From an uncultured Sulfitobacter sp. (GTDB taxonomy: Bacteria; Pseudomonadota; Alphaproteobacteria; Rhodobacterales; Rhodobacteraceae): 64,000 nucleotides of DNA. The notes beneath the pieces were generated by a model. It was not told the origin of the DNA. It saw only the letters and a list, made by a program, of their open reading frames with translations, and did not search any database. Location: NCBI RefSeq assembly GCF_947499945.1, contig NZ_CANMQD010000001.1, forward strand, positions 1,736,001-1,800,000, written 5' to 3'. Positions 16,308-24,703 of the stretch are shown piece by piece (within the stretch, counting starts at the first letter, position 1; each line of letters opens with the position of its first letter). The position numbers were made by a program, and so were the translations under genes.

Positions 16308-17405
16308 CTATATCAAAGGTCCGTGTGTTGTCATATGTGGCGTTACGTCATCGCGGAGCAGGTTAAACGCCTTGCGCATCACGGTTGGCAGGTCCGAGGG
16401 CCGAAAATCTGTGTGTGGCTTGAACGTGCCCACATGCGGCGCCTCATTCTGCGACAGCTCTGCCGTCATTACGCGCAGGATGAGATGAAAATGCGTAAAG
16501 GTGTGGCGCACCTCTCCTTCGACTTCTTCCCAATCTCCTTGTGCGGGTGGGGCGCTCTCTGGATGGGGTAGACTGATCTCGACCCATTCCGACCCGGGCC
16601 AGCCGAGCATACCGCCAAGCAACCCTTTTTCGGGGCGTGTTTCCAACAGCCACGCACCATCGCTCCGGCGACCGAGATAGACGGTGCCATGACGGACCGG
16701 TTTTGCTTTTTTCGGAAGCTTTTTGGGCAATGCTGCCATCGTTCCCGCACGACGTGCTGCGCAGGGCTCATGAACTGGACAAATACCACAAGCAGGTGAT
16801 TTTGGCGTACAGATGGTGGCACCCAAATCCATAACGGCCTGAGCATAATCGCCAGCCCGCACATCAGGGGTGTGGGTTTGCGCATGCATCATCAGCTGCG
16901 GTTTCGCGTCGGGAAGGGGGGTATGCTCATCGTATAGCCGTGCCATAACCCGTTCTACGTTACCATCCAGAACGGCGTGGGGCAGATCAAACGCGATCGA
17001 GGAGACGGCTGCGGCTGTATACGGCCCGACACCGGGCAATTTCAGAAGTTCCGCATGATCAGCGGGGAAAGTCCCGTCATACTCCTCAACAACAGCACGT
17101 GCGCATTTCAGCAGATTGCGTGCGCGGGCATAATACCCAAGGCCCGCCCATTCTGCCATGACATCAGCATCCTCAGCAGCCGCCAGATCGCGCACTGTGG
17201 GCCACCGGGCGATAAATTTTCTGAAATAGTCCTTCACCGTGGCAACAGTTGTCTGTTGTAACATGATCTCGCTCATCCAGATGGCGTAGGGATCGGGAAT
17301 TTGCCCTGCGGCACGGTCCTGCGGCGACACGCGCCAAGGCATCTCACGGGCATGGACATCATACCAATCCAACAACATTACAGAGATGTTATTCTTATCA
17401 CGCAC
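16308..17405 (-). CDS. mutY: A/G-specific adenine glycosylase
   Basis: A 365-residue base-excision repair enzyme removing adenine mispaired with 8-oxoguanine. The catalytic core shows SEIMLQQTTVATV with the catalytic Glu, a helix-hairpin-helix LLKLPGVGPYTAAAV, and LDGNVERVMARL with the catalytic Asp. The [4Fe-4S] cluster motif has the exact spacing Cys-x6-Cys-x2-Cys-x5-Cys in CTPKSPACGICPVHEPC. The C-terminal ~130 residues form the NUDIX-like recognition domain. The start at 17405 is GTG; an ATG at 17378 is an alternative, and neither has a strong ribosome site. It is divergent from dciA. Confidence 0.96.
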   Translation of the reverse strand: MRDKNNISVMLLDWYDVHAREMPWRVSPQDRAAGQIPDPYAIWMSEIMLQQTTVATVKDYFRKFIARWPTVRDLAAAEDADVMAEWAGLGYYARARNLLKCARAVVEEYDGTFPADHAELLKLPGVGPYTAAAVSSIAFDLPHAVLDGNVERVMARLYDEHTPLPDAKPQLMMHAQTHTPDVRAGDYAQAVMDLGATICTPKSPACGICPVHEPCAARRAGTMAALPKKLPKKAKPVRHGTVYLGRRSDGAWLLETRPEKGLLGGMLGWPGSEWVEISLPHPESAPPAQGDWEEVEGEVRHTFTHFHLILRVMTAELSQNEAPHVGTFKPHTDFRPSDLPTVMRKAFNLLRDDVTPHMTTHGPLI

Positions 17406-17453
17406 TGTTTATGAACCAATCCTGAATTGCTATAGTGGCACGGCCTGCGCGTT

Positions 17454-17501
17454 GCGCTATGATACCAGTCGAGAACATAGCGCGGCACCCCATTGGGTGC
17501 C
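17454..17501. other. Adjacent inverted repeats between mutY and dciA
   Basis: GCGCTATG (17454-17461) is repeated as its exact reverse complement CATAGCGC at 17476-17483. The very next base begins a second perfect repeat, GGCACCC (17484-17490), CATT loop, GGGTGCC (17495-17501). Both lie in the 120-base divergent gap, ending 24 bases before the dciA start. They could be RNA hairpins in the dciA leader or a protein-binding site. Confidence 0.4.
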
Positions 17502-17525
17502 AGCATCCACAGCAGAAAGCATGCA

Positions 17526-18032
17526 ATGCCACCCCGCCGCACCACCACCAAAGGATTCGCTCGCACGGCAAGCTTGCTGACGAGCAAAATTCGCAAGGCC
17601 TCGGAAAGTCGCGGGTTTGCGCAGTCGCGACTGCTCACCAACTGGGCTGAAGTTGCGGGCGAAGATGCTGCCGCCATCTCAAGACCTGTTGAAGTTTCAT
17701 ATGGTCGCGGCGGTATGGGCGCCACGCTGACATTGCTCACCACAGGGGCTAATGCCCCCATCCTTGAAATGCAAAAAGAGCAACTGCGCGCACGAGTAAA
17801 CGCGGTTTACGGCTATAACGCCATTGCGCGTGTCCGTGTTACCCAAACCGCCGCGACAGGGTTTTCTGAAGGGCAGGTCATGTTTGAGCATGCGCCGCAG
17901 AAAAAGATCGCAGTGCCTGACCCTGCGATCAAAGCAAAAGCCACACAAACCGCTGCCCCCATTGGTGACGAAAGCCTGCGCGATGCCCTTGCGCGGCTGG
18001 GCGAGAACATATTGAACAAACAAAACCGCTGA
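17526..18032 (+). CDS. dciA: DciA-like replication initiation protein (DUF721)
   Basis: A 168-residue DUF721 protein. DciA is the ancestral bacterial helicase operator that helps load the replicative helicase DnaB. The visible family features are a basic N-terminus (MPPRRTTTKG), the segment LLTNWAEVAGEDAAAISRPVEV, the beta-rich GATLTLLTTGANAPILEMQKEQLRARVN region split here for brevity, and a variable C-terminal tail ending LRDALARLGENIL. The start at 17526 gives the expected N-terminus. In many alphaproteobacteria this gene sits between mutY and a DsbA-like gene, exactly as here. The DciA role is by homology. Confidence 0.85.
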   Translation: MPPRRTTTKGFARTASLLTSKIRKASESRGFAQSRLLTNWAEVAGEDAAAISRPVEVSYGRGGMGATLTLLTTGANAPILEMQKEQLRARVNAVYGYNAIARVRVTQTAATGFSEGQVMFEHAPQKKIAVPDPAIKAKATQTAAPIGDESLRDALARLGENILNKQNR

Positions 18033-18075
18033 GCGCACGCCAGCCTGACATGACACCGAATAAAGGATGCACCAT

Positions 18076-18759
18076 ATGAACCGCAGAAACCTTCTCCTTG
18101 GCTCCGTTGCCGTACTTGGCCTTGGTGGCTGGTATATGACCAGCAACCGCAGCACGACGACTGTTGCCTTTCCTGACGCGCCACTGCCCGGTGCTGCGAA
18201 TGCCCAAACAACCACTGGTGATGTCGATACTTCGTCTATTCCCGACATGATTTCGGGCAATCCTGATGCGACAGTTGAAGTGATTGAATATGCATCCTTT
18301 ACGTGTCCGCATTGTGCGACCTTCCACACGGGCGCATTCAAAAAGCTGAAGTCCGAATACATCGACACAGGTAAGATCAAGTTCATTTACCGCGAAGTGT
18401 ACTTTGATCGCTTCGGTCTTTGGGCATCCTTGATCGCGCGATGTGGTGGCGAAGAGAAATTCTTTGGTATCGCTGATCTGATCTATGCAGACCAGGACGG
18501 CTGGAGCCGTGCAGGTGATCCTGCCGCAATTGTCGAAGAGCTGCGTAAGATTGGCCGTTTGGCTGGTTTGGATAATGAGACGCTTGAGGCATGTTTGCAG
18601 GATGGCGACCGCGCCCAAAACCTTGTGGCATGGTATCAGGAGAACGCAAAAGCTGACGGTATCGACAGTACGCCGAGCTTTGTGATTAACGGTAAAAAGC
18701 ACGCCAACATGTCCTATGAGGATATGAAGGCGATCATTGACGAAGCATTGGCAAACTGA
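18076..18759 (+). CDS. DsbA-family thiol oxidoreductase
   Basis: A 227-residue exported thioredoxin-fold protein. The N-terminus MNRRNLLLGSVAVLGLGG is a Tat-like signal. The thioredoxin active site is Cys-Pro-His-Cys in SFTCPHCATFH, and the cis-proline loop is STPSFVINGK. The inserted helical domain between them is of the DsbA/DsbG 'thioredoxin_4' type. It probably oxidises or isomerises disulfides in the periplasm. The start at 18076 is preferred over 18067 because AAAGGA lies eight bases upstream. The last base of its stop is the first base of the CoA-transferase start, so the two are coupled. Confidence 0.93.
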   Translation: MNRRNLLLGSVAVLGLGGWYMTSNRSTTTVAFPDAPLPGAANAQTTTGDVDTSSIPDMISGNPDATVEVIEYASFTCPHCATFHTGAFKKLKSEYIDTGKIKFIYREVYFDRFGLWASLIARCGGEEKFFGIADLIYADQDGWSRAGDPAAIVEELRKIGRLAGLDNETLEACLQDGDRAQNLVAWYQENAKADGIDSTPSFVINGKKHANMSYEDMKAIIDEALAN

Positions 18760-19871
18760 TGGCGGCGCCGCTCACAGGACTCAAGGTGATTGAGCTGGCG
18801 CGTGTGCTGGCGGGCCCATGGGCTGGTCAGACCTTTGCTGATCTGGGTGCGGAAGTGATAAAAGTGGAAAGCCCTACTGGCGACGACACACGCCAGTGGG
18901 GACCACCGTTTATCGACCGCGAAAATGATCACTCAGCCTCGTATTTCCACTCGACCAACCGTGGCAAGGCGTCTGTGGTTGTGGATCTGCGTACATCAGA
19001 GGGGCAAACAAAGATGCATGCGTTGCTCGAAGATGCTGACATTCTGATCGAGAATTTCAAGACAGACGGCCTTGCCAAATACGGCATGGATTATGACACG
19101 TTGAAAGAACGGTTTCCGAAGCTCATTTATTGCTCCATCACCGGCTTTGGCCACACAGGACCTTATGCCCACCGCGCGGGATATGACTTTATTATTCAAG
19201 GGATATCGGGCCTTATGTCGATTACAGGAGAGCCGGATCGACAGCCGCAAAAGCATGGCACGGCAATTACAGATGTATTTACAGGGATTTATTCAGTCGC
19301 GGCGATCCTCGCAGCCCTGCATCAGCGAAACACTACAGGCGTAGGTCAGCACATCGATATGTCGTTGCTGGATACAGCGGTCGCAATCACTGGCAACCAA
19401 GGGATGAACTATCTCACTACGGGCATCTCGCCAAACCGTATGGGGAATGCCCATCCAAATCTAACACCCTATGAGGTGTTTGAAACATCTGACGGGCACC
19501 TCATCATTGCGACTGGCAATGACGGCCAATACCAGCGCTTGTGTGATCTCCTTGGACTTGAAGGAATGGGAACTGATCCCGATTACGCCAAAAACGCAGA
19601 CCGCGTTGCAAACCGTTCGGCAATGAATGCGCGCATTGAAGGCGCTACACGGTTGCGCACCCGTGATGATTTGTTGGCAAGCTGTGAGGCGCATAACGTC
19701 CCCGCAGGGCCAATCAACAAAATGGAAGATATGTTTAACGATCCTCAGGTGAAAGCGCGCGGTATGCAGATTGAGCTGGACGGTGTGCCGGGCATAAGAT
19801 CGCCCTTCAAGTTTTCAGGTGCCGAACTGAATCTGTCGCGCCCTTCGCCCAAATTGGGCGAAGATGACTGA
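18759..19871 (+). CDS. Family III CoA-transferase (CaiB/BaiF)
   Basis: A 370-residue CoA-transferase moving CoA between carboxylic acids. The N-terminal motif GLKVIELARVLAGPWAGQTFADLGAEVIKVE (given here in two parts: GLKVIELARVLAGP and ADLGAEVIKVE) is the family hallmark. The catalytic aspartate is predicted in TAITDVFTGIYS (about residue 171), and the C-terminal domain carries VPAGPIN. It is translationally coupled to the DsbA-like gene by a one-base overlap. The acid substrate cannot be predicted. In several relatives I recall smc following the DsbA-like gene; here this CoA-transferase takes that place. Confidence 0.92.
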   Translation: MAAPLTGLKVIELARVLAGPWAGQTFADLGAEVIKVESPTGDDTRQWGPPFIDRENDHSASYFHSTNRGKASVVVDLRTSEGQTKMHALLEDADILIENFKTDGLAKYGMDYDTLKERFPKLIYCSITGFGHTGPYAHRAGYDFIIQGISGLMSITGEPDRQPQKHGTAITDVFTGIYSVAAILAALHQRNTTGVGQHIDMSLLDTAVAITGNQGMNYLTTGISPNRMGNAHPNLTPYEVFETSDGHLIIATGNDGQYQRLCDLLGLEGMGTDPDYAKNADRVANRSAMNARIEGATRLRTRDDLLASCEAHNVPAGPINKMEDMFNDPQVKARGMQIELDGVPGIRSPFKFSGAELNLSRPSPKLGEDD

Positions 19872-19880
19872 GGCGGGGAG

Positions 19881-19924
19881 CAATTTTTTCTGAAAAAATT
19901 GGTTGAAAATTTTTCTGAAAATTC
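19881..19924. repeat. AT-rich double inverted repeat between convergent genes
   Basis: CAATTTTTTC, T, GAAAAAATTG (19881-19901) is a perfect 10-base inverted repeat. It is followed by a second, slightly shorter copy of the same idea, AATTTTTC, T, GAAAATT (19908-19923). The core TTTTTCTGAAAA thus appears twice within 44 bases. It sits between the CoA-transferase stop and the lpxK stop, so it may act as a bidirectional terminator or be a small dispersed repeat. Confidence 0.55.
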
Positions 19925-19928
19925 TGCT

Positions 19929-20921
19929 CTACTTGGGGGAAGGCATCACTTTTTTTAGAACTTCCCATAGGGGGCTTGGCTCTACAACTTTTAACCGGAC
20001 TGGCAGCGTTATCACCTTGGAGCGAAACGCAGGGGGCAGACGTACCGCGTCTTTCTCGGTGGTGACCAGCTGAGCTCCTTTTGCGCGAGCATCTGCCTCT
20101 AGCCGTCCCAGTAATGCTGCTGTCAACGGCTGGTGATCTTCCAGCGGTTCAGCATGTATCAAGGTAGCGCCCAAGCCCCGCAAAGTGGCAAAGAATTTCT
20201 CAGGATGGGCAATGCCCGCAAAAGCGAGCAGGGGCGTGTCGGTCCAATCCATACCAGTTTGCAAGGGGGCCAGTGAGGCGCGCGCCAGTGGTAGTGTTGT
20301 CGGTAGAGTTGAAGTGTCAAAGCTGTCCTGAGATGCCATATCACCGATAGACAGGAGCACATCAGCGCGGGCAAGCCCAACCGCGACCGGTTCGCGCAAG
20401 GGTCCAGCAGGCAGGCATAATCCGTTTCCGAACCCCTTTTTCGCATCAACAACCACGATGCTCAGATCATAAGCAAGTGCGGGGTTCTGGAACCCATCAT
20501 CAAGCACAATCACTTGTGCGCCCGCATCTTGTGCTGCTACGGCACCCGCCGCACGGTCGCGCGCAATCCATACTTCAGCAAAGGCGGCCAGCAACAATGG
20601 CTCGTCCCCGACTTGTTCAGCGGTATGCTTGGCGGGATCAACGCGTACTGGACCCTCGAGCGTACCGCCATAGCCGCGCGAAACGATATGCGGCTCAAGA
20701 TACTGATCGCGCAAATACTCGACAACGGCGATCACAGTAGGGGTTTTACCTGTGCCGCCTGCATTGATATTTCCGACGCAAATCACCGGCACCTTCATCT
20801 TGAGCCTTGGCCCCTGTGCCAACCTGTGGGCGGTCGCCCGCGCATAAAGCGCACCAAGTGGTTGGAGCAAACGTGCGCGCAGTCCTGCGCGGGGACGATG
20901 CCAGAAATCGGGTGCACGCAT
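19929..20921 (-). CDS. lpxK: Tetraacyldisaccharide 4'-kinase
   Basis: A 330-residue inner-membrane kinase that phosphorylates the 4' position of the lipid A precursor. The P-loop is [12 protein letters not shown] near residue 50, followed by SRGYGG and [10 protein letters not shown]-type motifs ([13 protein letters not shown]), which are diagnostic. The N-terminus [11 protein letters not shown] carries the membrane-associated segment. The start at 20921 overlaps the waaA stop by one base; upstream in-frame codons lie inside waaA and are rejected. It is last in a minus-strand lipopolysaccharide block with waaA, DUF4170, cysQ and pmbA. Confidence 0.95.
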   Translation of the reverse strand: MRAPDFWHRPRAGLRARLLQPLGALYARATAHRLAQGPRLKMKVPVICVGNINAGGTGKTPTVIAVVEYLRDQYLEPHIVSRGYGGTLEGPVRVDPAKHTAEQVGDEPLLLAAFAEVWIARDRAAGAVAAQDAGAQVIVLDDGFQNPALAYDLSIVVVDAKKGFGNGLCLPAGPLREPVAVGLARADVLLSIGDMASQDSFDTSTLPTTLPLARASLAPLQTGMDWTDTPLLAFAGIAHPEKFFATLRGLGATLIHAEPLEDHQPLTAALLGRLEADARAKGAQLVTTEKDAVRLPPAFRSKVITLPVRLKVVEPSPLWEVLKKVMPSPK

Positions 20922-22153
20922 CAATTCACCCCCTGCTGTGTGTCCAGAGTGTCCTGCACCAGATCGGTAATCCGGTCCGTCAAGGCAGCTCCCTCTGTCA
21001 CGACATCCCATCCAGCATGCGCCATGATCGCGGCCTGATCTGGTGCCACAAGCCGAGAGACGGCCATACCGAGTGCCGAGCTGTCATTAATGATGCGTGC
21101 GGCACCTGCCGTAGCGAGCCGCGAATAACTCTGCAGGTGTTTGCCAACACGCGGGCCATAGAGCACCGCAGACCCCAATGCCGCCGCTTCTAGTGGATCA
21201 ACCCCGTGCCGCCCCGCGACGAGTGAGCCACCAAGGAACGAGACAGGCGCCACGCGGTAAAACAGACCCGCATCGCGCACATCATCACTTATGAGGACCT
21301 GTGTGGTCTCATCGGGATAGTTTCCGTCATCCCAACTCAGCACTCTGAATTCCTGCTTTCGCGCTTCTTCAACGGCGTCTTGAGCGGTGAGGTTTCCGGC
21401 AGGACGCAGCACCAGCAACAGGCGGTGCGACAGGCGCAAAGCCTGCCTATGCGCGGCCAGCACGGTCTGCAGCTCTTCTTGCTGCACACCATTGGCAAAC
21501 CAGATGGCCCGTCCGATACAGGTGGCGGCGAGATCGGCGAGATCCGCCTCGTTACATCCCAAAGCCTGACTGCCTGCTTGTAGGGCAGTAGTTATTTCGA
21601 TGTCATCCTTGTTCAGGCCCAGCTGCATCAACCGCCGCGCAGTCGCAGGGGTGCGGACCATAACGGCAGCGAACAAGGGCAGCAGGCTACGTGCTACATC
21701 GGGCAGCCACCTGTCGCGTCGCCCGTCAAACCCTGATGTGTCGGCATTGACCAGATACAGGGGGCAGTTCCGTTCTGCGGTGGAGAGGATAAGATTGGGA
21801 CGTAATCCGCCCCAAATCCAGACACAGCAATCAGGTGCCCAATGGTCTAGAAATGCATTCACGCTGCTTGGATGATCATCACAGATCTGGGTCACATGGA
21901 TGCCGGTGGGGATGCTTGTCGGATCTTCCACAAGGTTGCGGGGAATCTCGATCATTGTGATGAGTACATTCAGCCCAGGCCTGCCGATCATCTGGCGTAC
22001 TGCAAGGTCTTGGACCGCCAGAAACGCGTCCCCTTCAGCGCAATGTATCCAGAGCAACTCCCCCTCTGGGCGCAGCGTGTCCAAGGCTGGCATCCGTGCC
22101 TCACCACGCCGAGCGAGTGCACGGTACGCTGTGAGGCCAAGTGAGCCAGCCAT
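20921..22153 (-). CDS. waaA: 3-deoxy-D-manno-octulosonic acid transferase
   Basis: A 410-residue GT30-type glycosyltransferase adding Kdo to lipid A. The N-terminal half has the [12 protein letters not shown] motif in place of the more common HaaSvGE sequence, and NADTSGFD where other members have NaRlS. The C-terminal half has [24 protein letters not shown], shown here as FLGGSLV and HGVDPLEAA, which is diagnostic. The N-terminal region is somewhat divergent from the standard enzyme, as often in this order. It is coupled to lpxK (one-base overlap) and lies six bases after the DUF4170 gene. Confidence 0.93.
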   Translation of the reverse strand: MAGSLGLTAYRALARRGEARMPALDTLRPEGELLWIHCAEGDAFLAVQDLAVRQMIGRPGLNVLITMIEIPRNLVEDPTSIPTGIHVTQICDDHPSSVNAFLDHWAPDCCVWIWGGLRPNLILSTAERNCPLYLVNADTSGFDGRRDRWLPDVARSLLPLFAAVMVRTPATARRLMQLGLNKDDIEITTALQAGSQALGCNEADLADLAATCIGRAIWFANGVQQEELQTVLAAHRQALRLSHRLLLVLRPAGNLTAQDAVEEARKQEFRVLSWDDGNYPDETTQVLISDDVRDAGLFYRVAPVSFLGGSLVAGRHGVDPLEAAALGSAVLYGPRVGKHLQSYSRLATAGAARIINDSSALGMAVSRLVAPDQAAIMAHAGWDVVTEGAALTDRITDLVQDTLDTQQGVN

Positions 22154-22159
22154 AATGTC

Positions 22160-22402
22160 TTAGCCCAGCTCTTCGGTGGAGGAGGCGGGCGTTTCTTCGT
22201 CCCGCAGGCGGTGTAAATGTGCGATGAAATAGCGCATGTGAGCATTGTCCACGGTACGCTGCGCCTCATTTTTCCATGCATCATACGCGGCGGCATAGTT
22301 CGGAAAAATGCCGACGATATGCAGGTCGTCCACATTTTTGAACGTATTCTCGCTGGGGGTTACCAGCTCACCGCCGAAAACAAGGTGCAGGCGTTGGGTC
22401 AT
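22160..22402 (-). CDS. DUF4170 domain protein
   Basis: An 80-residue cytosolic protein beginning QRLHLVFGGELVTP and continuing VDDLHIVGIFPNYAAAYDAWK, the conserved DUF4170 pattern of alphaproteobacteria. It is almost always found between cysQ and waaA, as here, and is presumed to support lipopolysaccharide synthesis, but no activity is known. The downstream waaA gene begins six bases after its stop. Confidence 0.88.
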   Translation of the reverse strand: MTQRLHLVFGGELVTPSENTFKNVDDLHIVGIFPNYAAAYDAWKNEAQRTVDNAHMRYFIAHLHRLRDEETPASSTEELG

Positions 22403-22475
22403 GGGAATGTATCCTTTGAATTTGCTTGTGATGTGTTTGCACGTGGCAGGGGCATGGCGTCAAGCAGTCGCAGGC

Positions 22476-23252
22476 TTAAGTTAAGGCATCCATAAGCGCT
22501 GCATGAATAGCACCACCGCCAGCAACAACACCGTCCAGCCGCGGATCGGCGCTGTTGAACCGCAACGGTGCGCCGCGCTGGTTGGTGATTGTGCCGCCTG
22601 CTTCGGCGATGATCAATGCGCCTGCCGCAATATCCCACTCCCAGCTGGGGCGCAGGGTCAGCATGCCGTCAAACCGTGCCTGAGCGACAAGTCCCAAGCG
22701 ATATGCCAGCGATGGACGATAAGCACATTTGAACGGAGGACAGGCACCGCTGCGCCACACCGGGCCAGCGAGGGCAGGTTTTGCGGCAAGGATCGTTGAC
22801 TGGTCAAACTGTGAGATGCCAGAGGCGCGGATTGGAGCGCCATTGAGATAGGCGCCTTGCCCAAGAGCGGCTGTATAAAGAAGGCCGCGCAAGGGCAAGA
22901 AGACAACAGCCGATGTAACCTGTCCGTGCTCAGCCACGGCAATCGCATGGGCCCAAGTGTTGGCGCCTTCGGTGAAGCTGCGTGTGCCGTCAATGGGATC
23001 AACGATAAACACGCGATCATGAGATAGCCGCTGTGTCCCGTCCTCGGTTTCCTCCGACAGCCAGCCATAGTCTGGACGCGCCAACAGCAATTGCTGTTTG
23101 AGCATGTCATTTACGGCCAGATCAGCCTCGGTCACAGGTCCCGCACCATCGCCTTTGTCCCACCGCTTTGCTGTTTTCCCAACAAAGCTGGTGGCCACAC
23201 GGCCCGCCATCCGCACGGTATCAATGAGAAGGGGGAGGTCAGATGCCGGCAA
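22476..23252 (-). CDS. cysQ: CysQ-like 3'(2'),5'-bisphosphate nucleotidase / inositol monophosphatase family
   Basis: A 258-residue Mg-dependent, Li-sensitive phosphatase. The metal-binding motifs are all visible: WLSEETED near 63-70, VDPIDGTRSF near 84-93, and WEWDIAAGALIIAEAGG near the C-terminus. CysQ recycles 3'-phosphoadenosine 5'-phosphate from sulfate assimilation; some relatives act on inositol phosphates. It overlaps the end of pmbA by 14 bases and lies 73 bases before DUF4170. Position inside the lipopolysaccharide block is standard for the group and does not itself imply a role there. Confidence 0.9.
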   Translation of the reverse strand: MPASDLPLLIDTVRMAGRVATSFVGKTAKRWDKGDGAGPVTEADLAVNDMLKQQLLLARPDYGWLSEETEDGTQRLSHDRVFIVDPIDGTRSFTEGANTWAHAIAVAEHGQVTSAVVFLPLRGLLYTAALGQGAYLNGAPIRASGISQFDQSTILAAKPALAGPVWRSGACPPFKCAYRPSLAYRLGLVAQARFDGMLTLRPSWEWDIAAGALIIAEAGGTITNQRGAPLRFNSADPRLDGVVAGGGAIHAALMDALT

Positions 23253-24585
23253 TGGTCATGCCTGGAATAAGGAGAGAGGGGACAACGCGGCTCAGATGTG
23301 TTCGCGCATCATTGGCAGGGACTATTGAAAGAAGCATGTCGCGCAGGTTTCCAGCGATAGTACATTCATTAACCGCATAGGTGACTTCGCCATTCTCGAT
23401 CCAGAGGCCTGCTGCACCGCGTGAATAATCCCCTGTATTCGGATTGATGGTTGAGCCAATCATGGAGGTGACGAGCAGCCCTGTCCCCATATCACGGATC
23501 AGATCGTCGCGGCTGGCCTCCCCTCGGGTCAATGCCATGTTCCACGGGCTGGGCGTGGGGCCAGAACTGGTTCCGCGTGCAGCATTACCGGTTGAGGGCA
23601 GGCCAAGCTGGCGGCCTGTACCCAGATCGAGCGTCCAGCTTTTCAGCACACCGTCTTCAACCACCTCACGTTTTGAAGTAGCGAGGAATTCACCATCGAA
23701 AGGGCGGCTTCCAGTGACGCGCGGACGGTGTGGATCTTCGGTGAGCGATATGCCTTTTGGCAAAACCTGCACCCCCATAGCATCGCGCAAAAAGGATGCA
23801 CCGCGCGTGATTGCACTACCGTTGATCGCGCTTAACAAATGCCCGATGAGAGAGCTTGAAATGCGCTCGTCAAACAAAACAGGGTAAGTACCTGTTGGCG
23901 GCTTGCGCGGGTTGATCCGCGCCAACGTCCGTTCGGCAGCGATACGACCGATTTCGGTGGGACTGCGCATGTCACTTTGGAAAATGCGGCCGTCCCCGTC
24001 ATAGTCACGCTCCATCCCGCTGCCAGTGCCAGCAATTGCGACACAGCTAAGCCCGCGATCAGAACGGCGGTAGCCGCCCGAAAATCCGTTTGAGCCCGCC
24101 AGATTAACTTCCCGGGCACCATATCCTGCACTAGCGGATTGCACTTGGCTGATACCCTGTACGGCGAGAGCGGCAGCCTCGGCCTCGGCCGCATCTTTCT
24201 GAAGGGCTGCTGGATCAGGCTCTGGTGTCGGGTCAAATAGCTCAAGCGCCTCGGCATCCCAACTGCTTGTAATCTGGTCAGTGTCGGCAAGACCCGCATA
24301 GGGGTTCTCAGGCGCTTCACGGGCCATTGCCACAGCACGCTCCGCCATCTCTGACAGAGTGCGCGAGGAGGTATCGGAGGCAGAGACAATGGCACTGCGC
24401 TGGCCCACAAAAACTCTCAGGCCGATGTCGGTGCCTTCTTCGCGTTGGGCTTCTTCCAGCACACCCGCACGCACATCCACAGAGAGGGATGTGCCGCGTA
24501 CGGCCATTGCATCGGCACTATCCGCGCCCGCTGACTTTGCGACTTCCAACATTTGCGCTGTGAGCGCATCGAGGGCTTGGGTCAT
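23239..24585 (-). CDS. pmbA: TldD/PmbA family protein (PmbA/TldE type)
   Basis: A 448-residue member of the TldD/PmbA pair, a heterodimeric metalloprotease that matures certain peptides and degrades unfolded ones. The N-terminal DSADAMAVRGTSLSVDVR and the glycine-rich C-terminal MIGSTINPNTGDYSRGAAGLWIENGEV region (given as GDYSRGAAGLWIENGEV) match the family. No HExxxH zinc motif is present, which places it with the non-catalytic PmbA (TldE) subunit rather than TldD. The start at 24585 has AGGAG six bases upstream; longer starts run through the terminator region. The partner tldD is not in the window. Confidence 0.92.
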   Translation of the reverse strand: MTQALDALTAQMLEVAKSAGADSADAMAVRGTSLSVDVRAGVLEEAQREEGTDIGLRVFVGQRSAIVSASDTSSRTLSEMAERAVAMAREAPENPYAGLADTDQITSSWDAEALELFDPTPEPDPAALQKDAAEAEAAALAVQGISQVQSASAGYGAREVNLAGSNGFSGGYRRSDRGLSCVAIAGTGSGMERDYDGDGRIFQSDMRSPTEIGRIAAERTLARINPRKPPTGTYPVLFDERISSSLIGHLLSAINGSAITRGASFLRDAMGVQVLPKGISLTEDPHRPRVTGSRPFDGEFLATSKREVVEDGVLKSWTLDLGTGRQLGLPSTGNAARGTSSGPTPSPWNMALTRGEASRDDLIRDMGTGLLVTSMIGSTINPNTGDYSRGAAGLWIENGEVTYAVNECTIAGNLRDMLLSIVPANDARTHLSRVVPSLLIPGMTIAGI

Positions 24586-24649
24586 CATACTCTCCTGATT
24601 AGAGGCTAGAGGTAGCTGTGCGGACCTGCTCCCGCAAGGGCACGTGCCA

Positions 24650-24676
24650 AAAGAAAAGCGGCCCGCGTTGGGCCGC
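24650..24676 (-). terminator. Intrinsic terminator after the DUF2125 gene
   Basis: GCGGCCC and GGGCCGC (24658-24676) form a seven-pair stem with a five-base loop. On the minus strand the 3' flank reads TTTTCTTTTGG. It lies 28 bases past the stop of the DUF2125 gene. Confidence 0.88.
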
Positions 24677-24703
24677 CTTTGTCGTTCGTACATGAAAAGA
24701 GCG

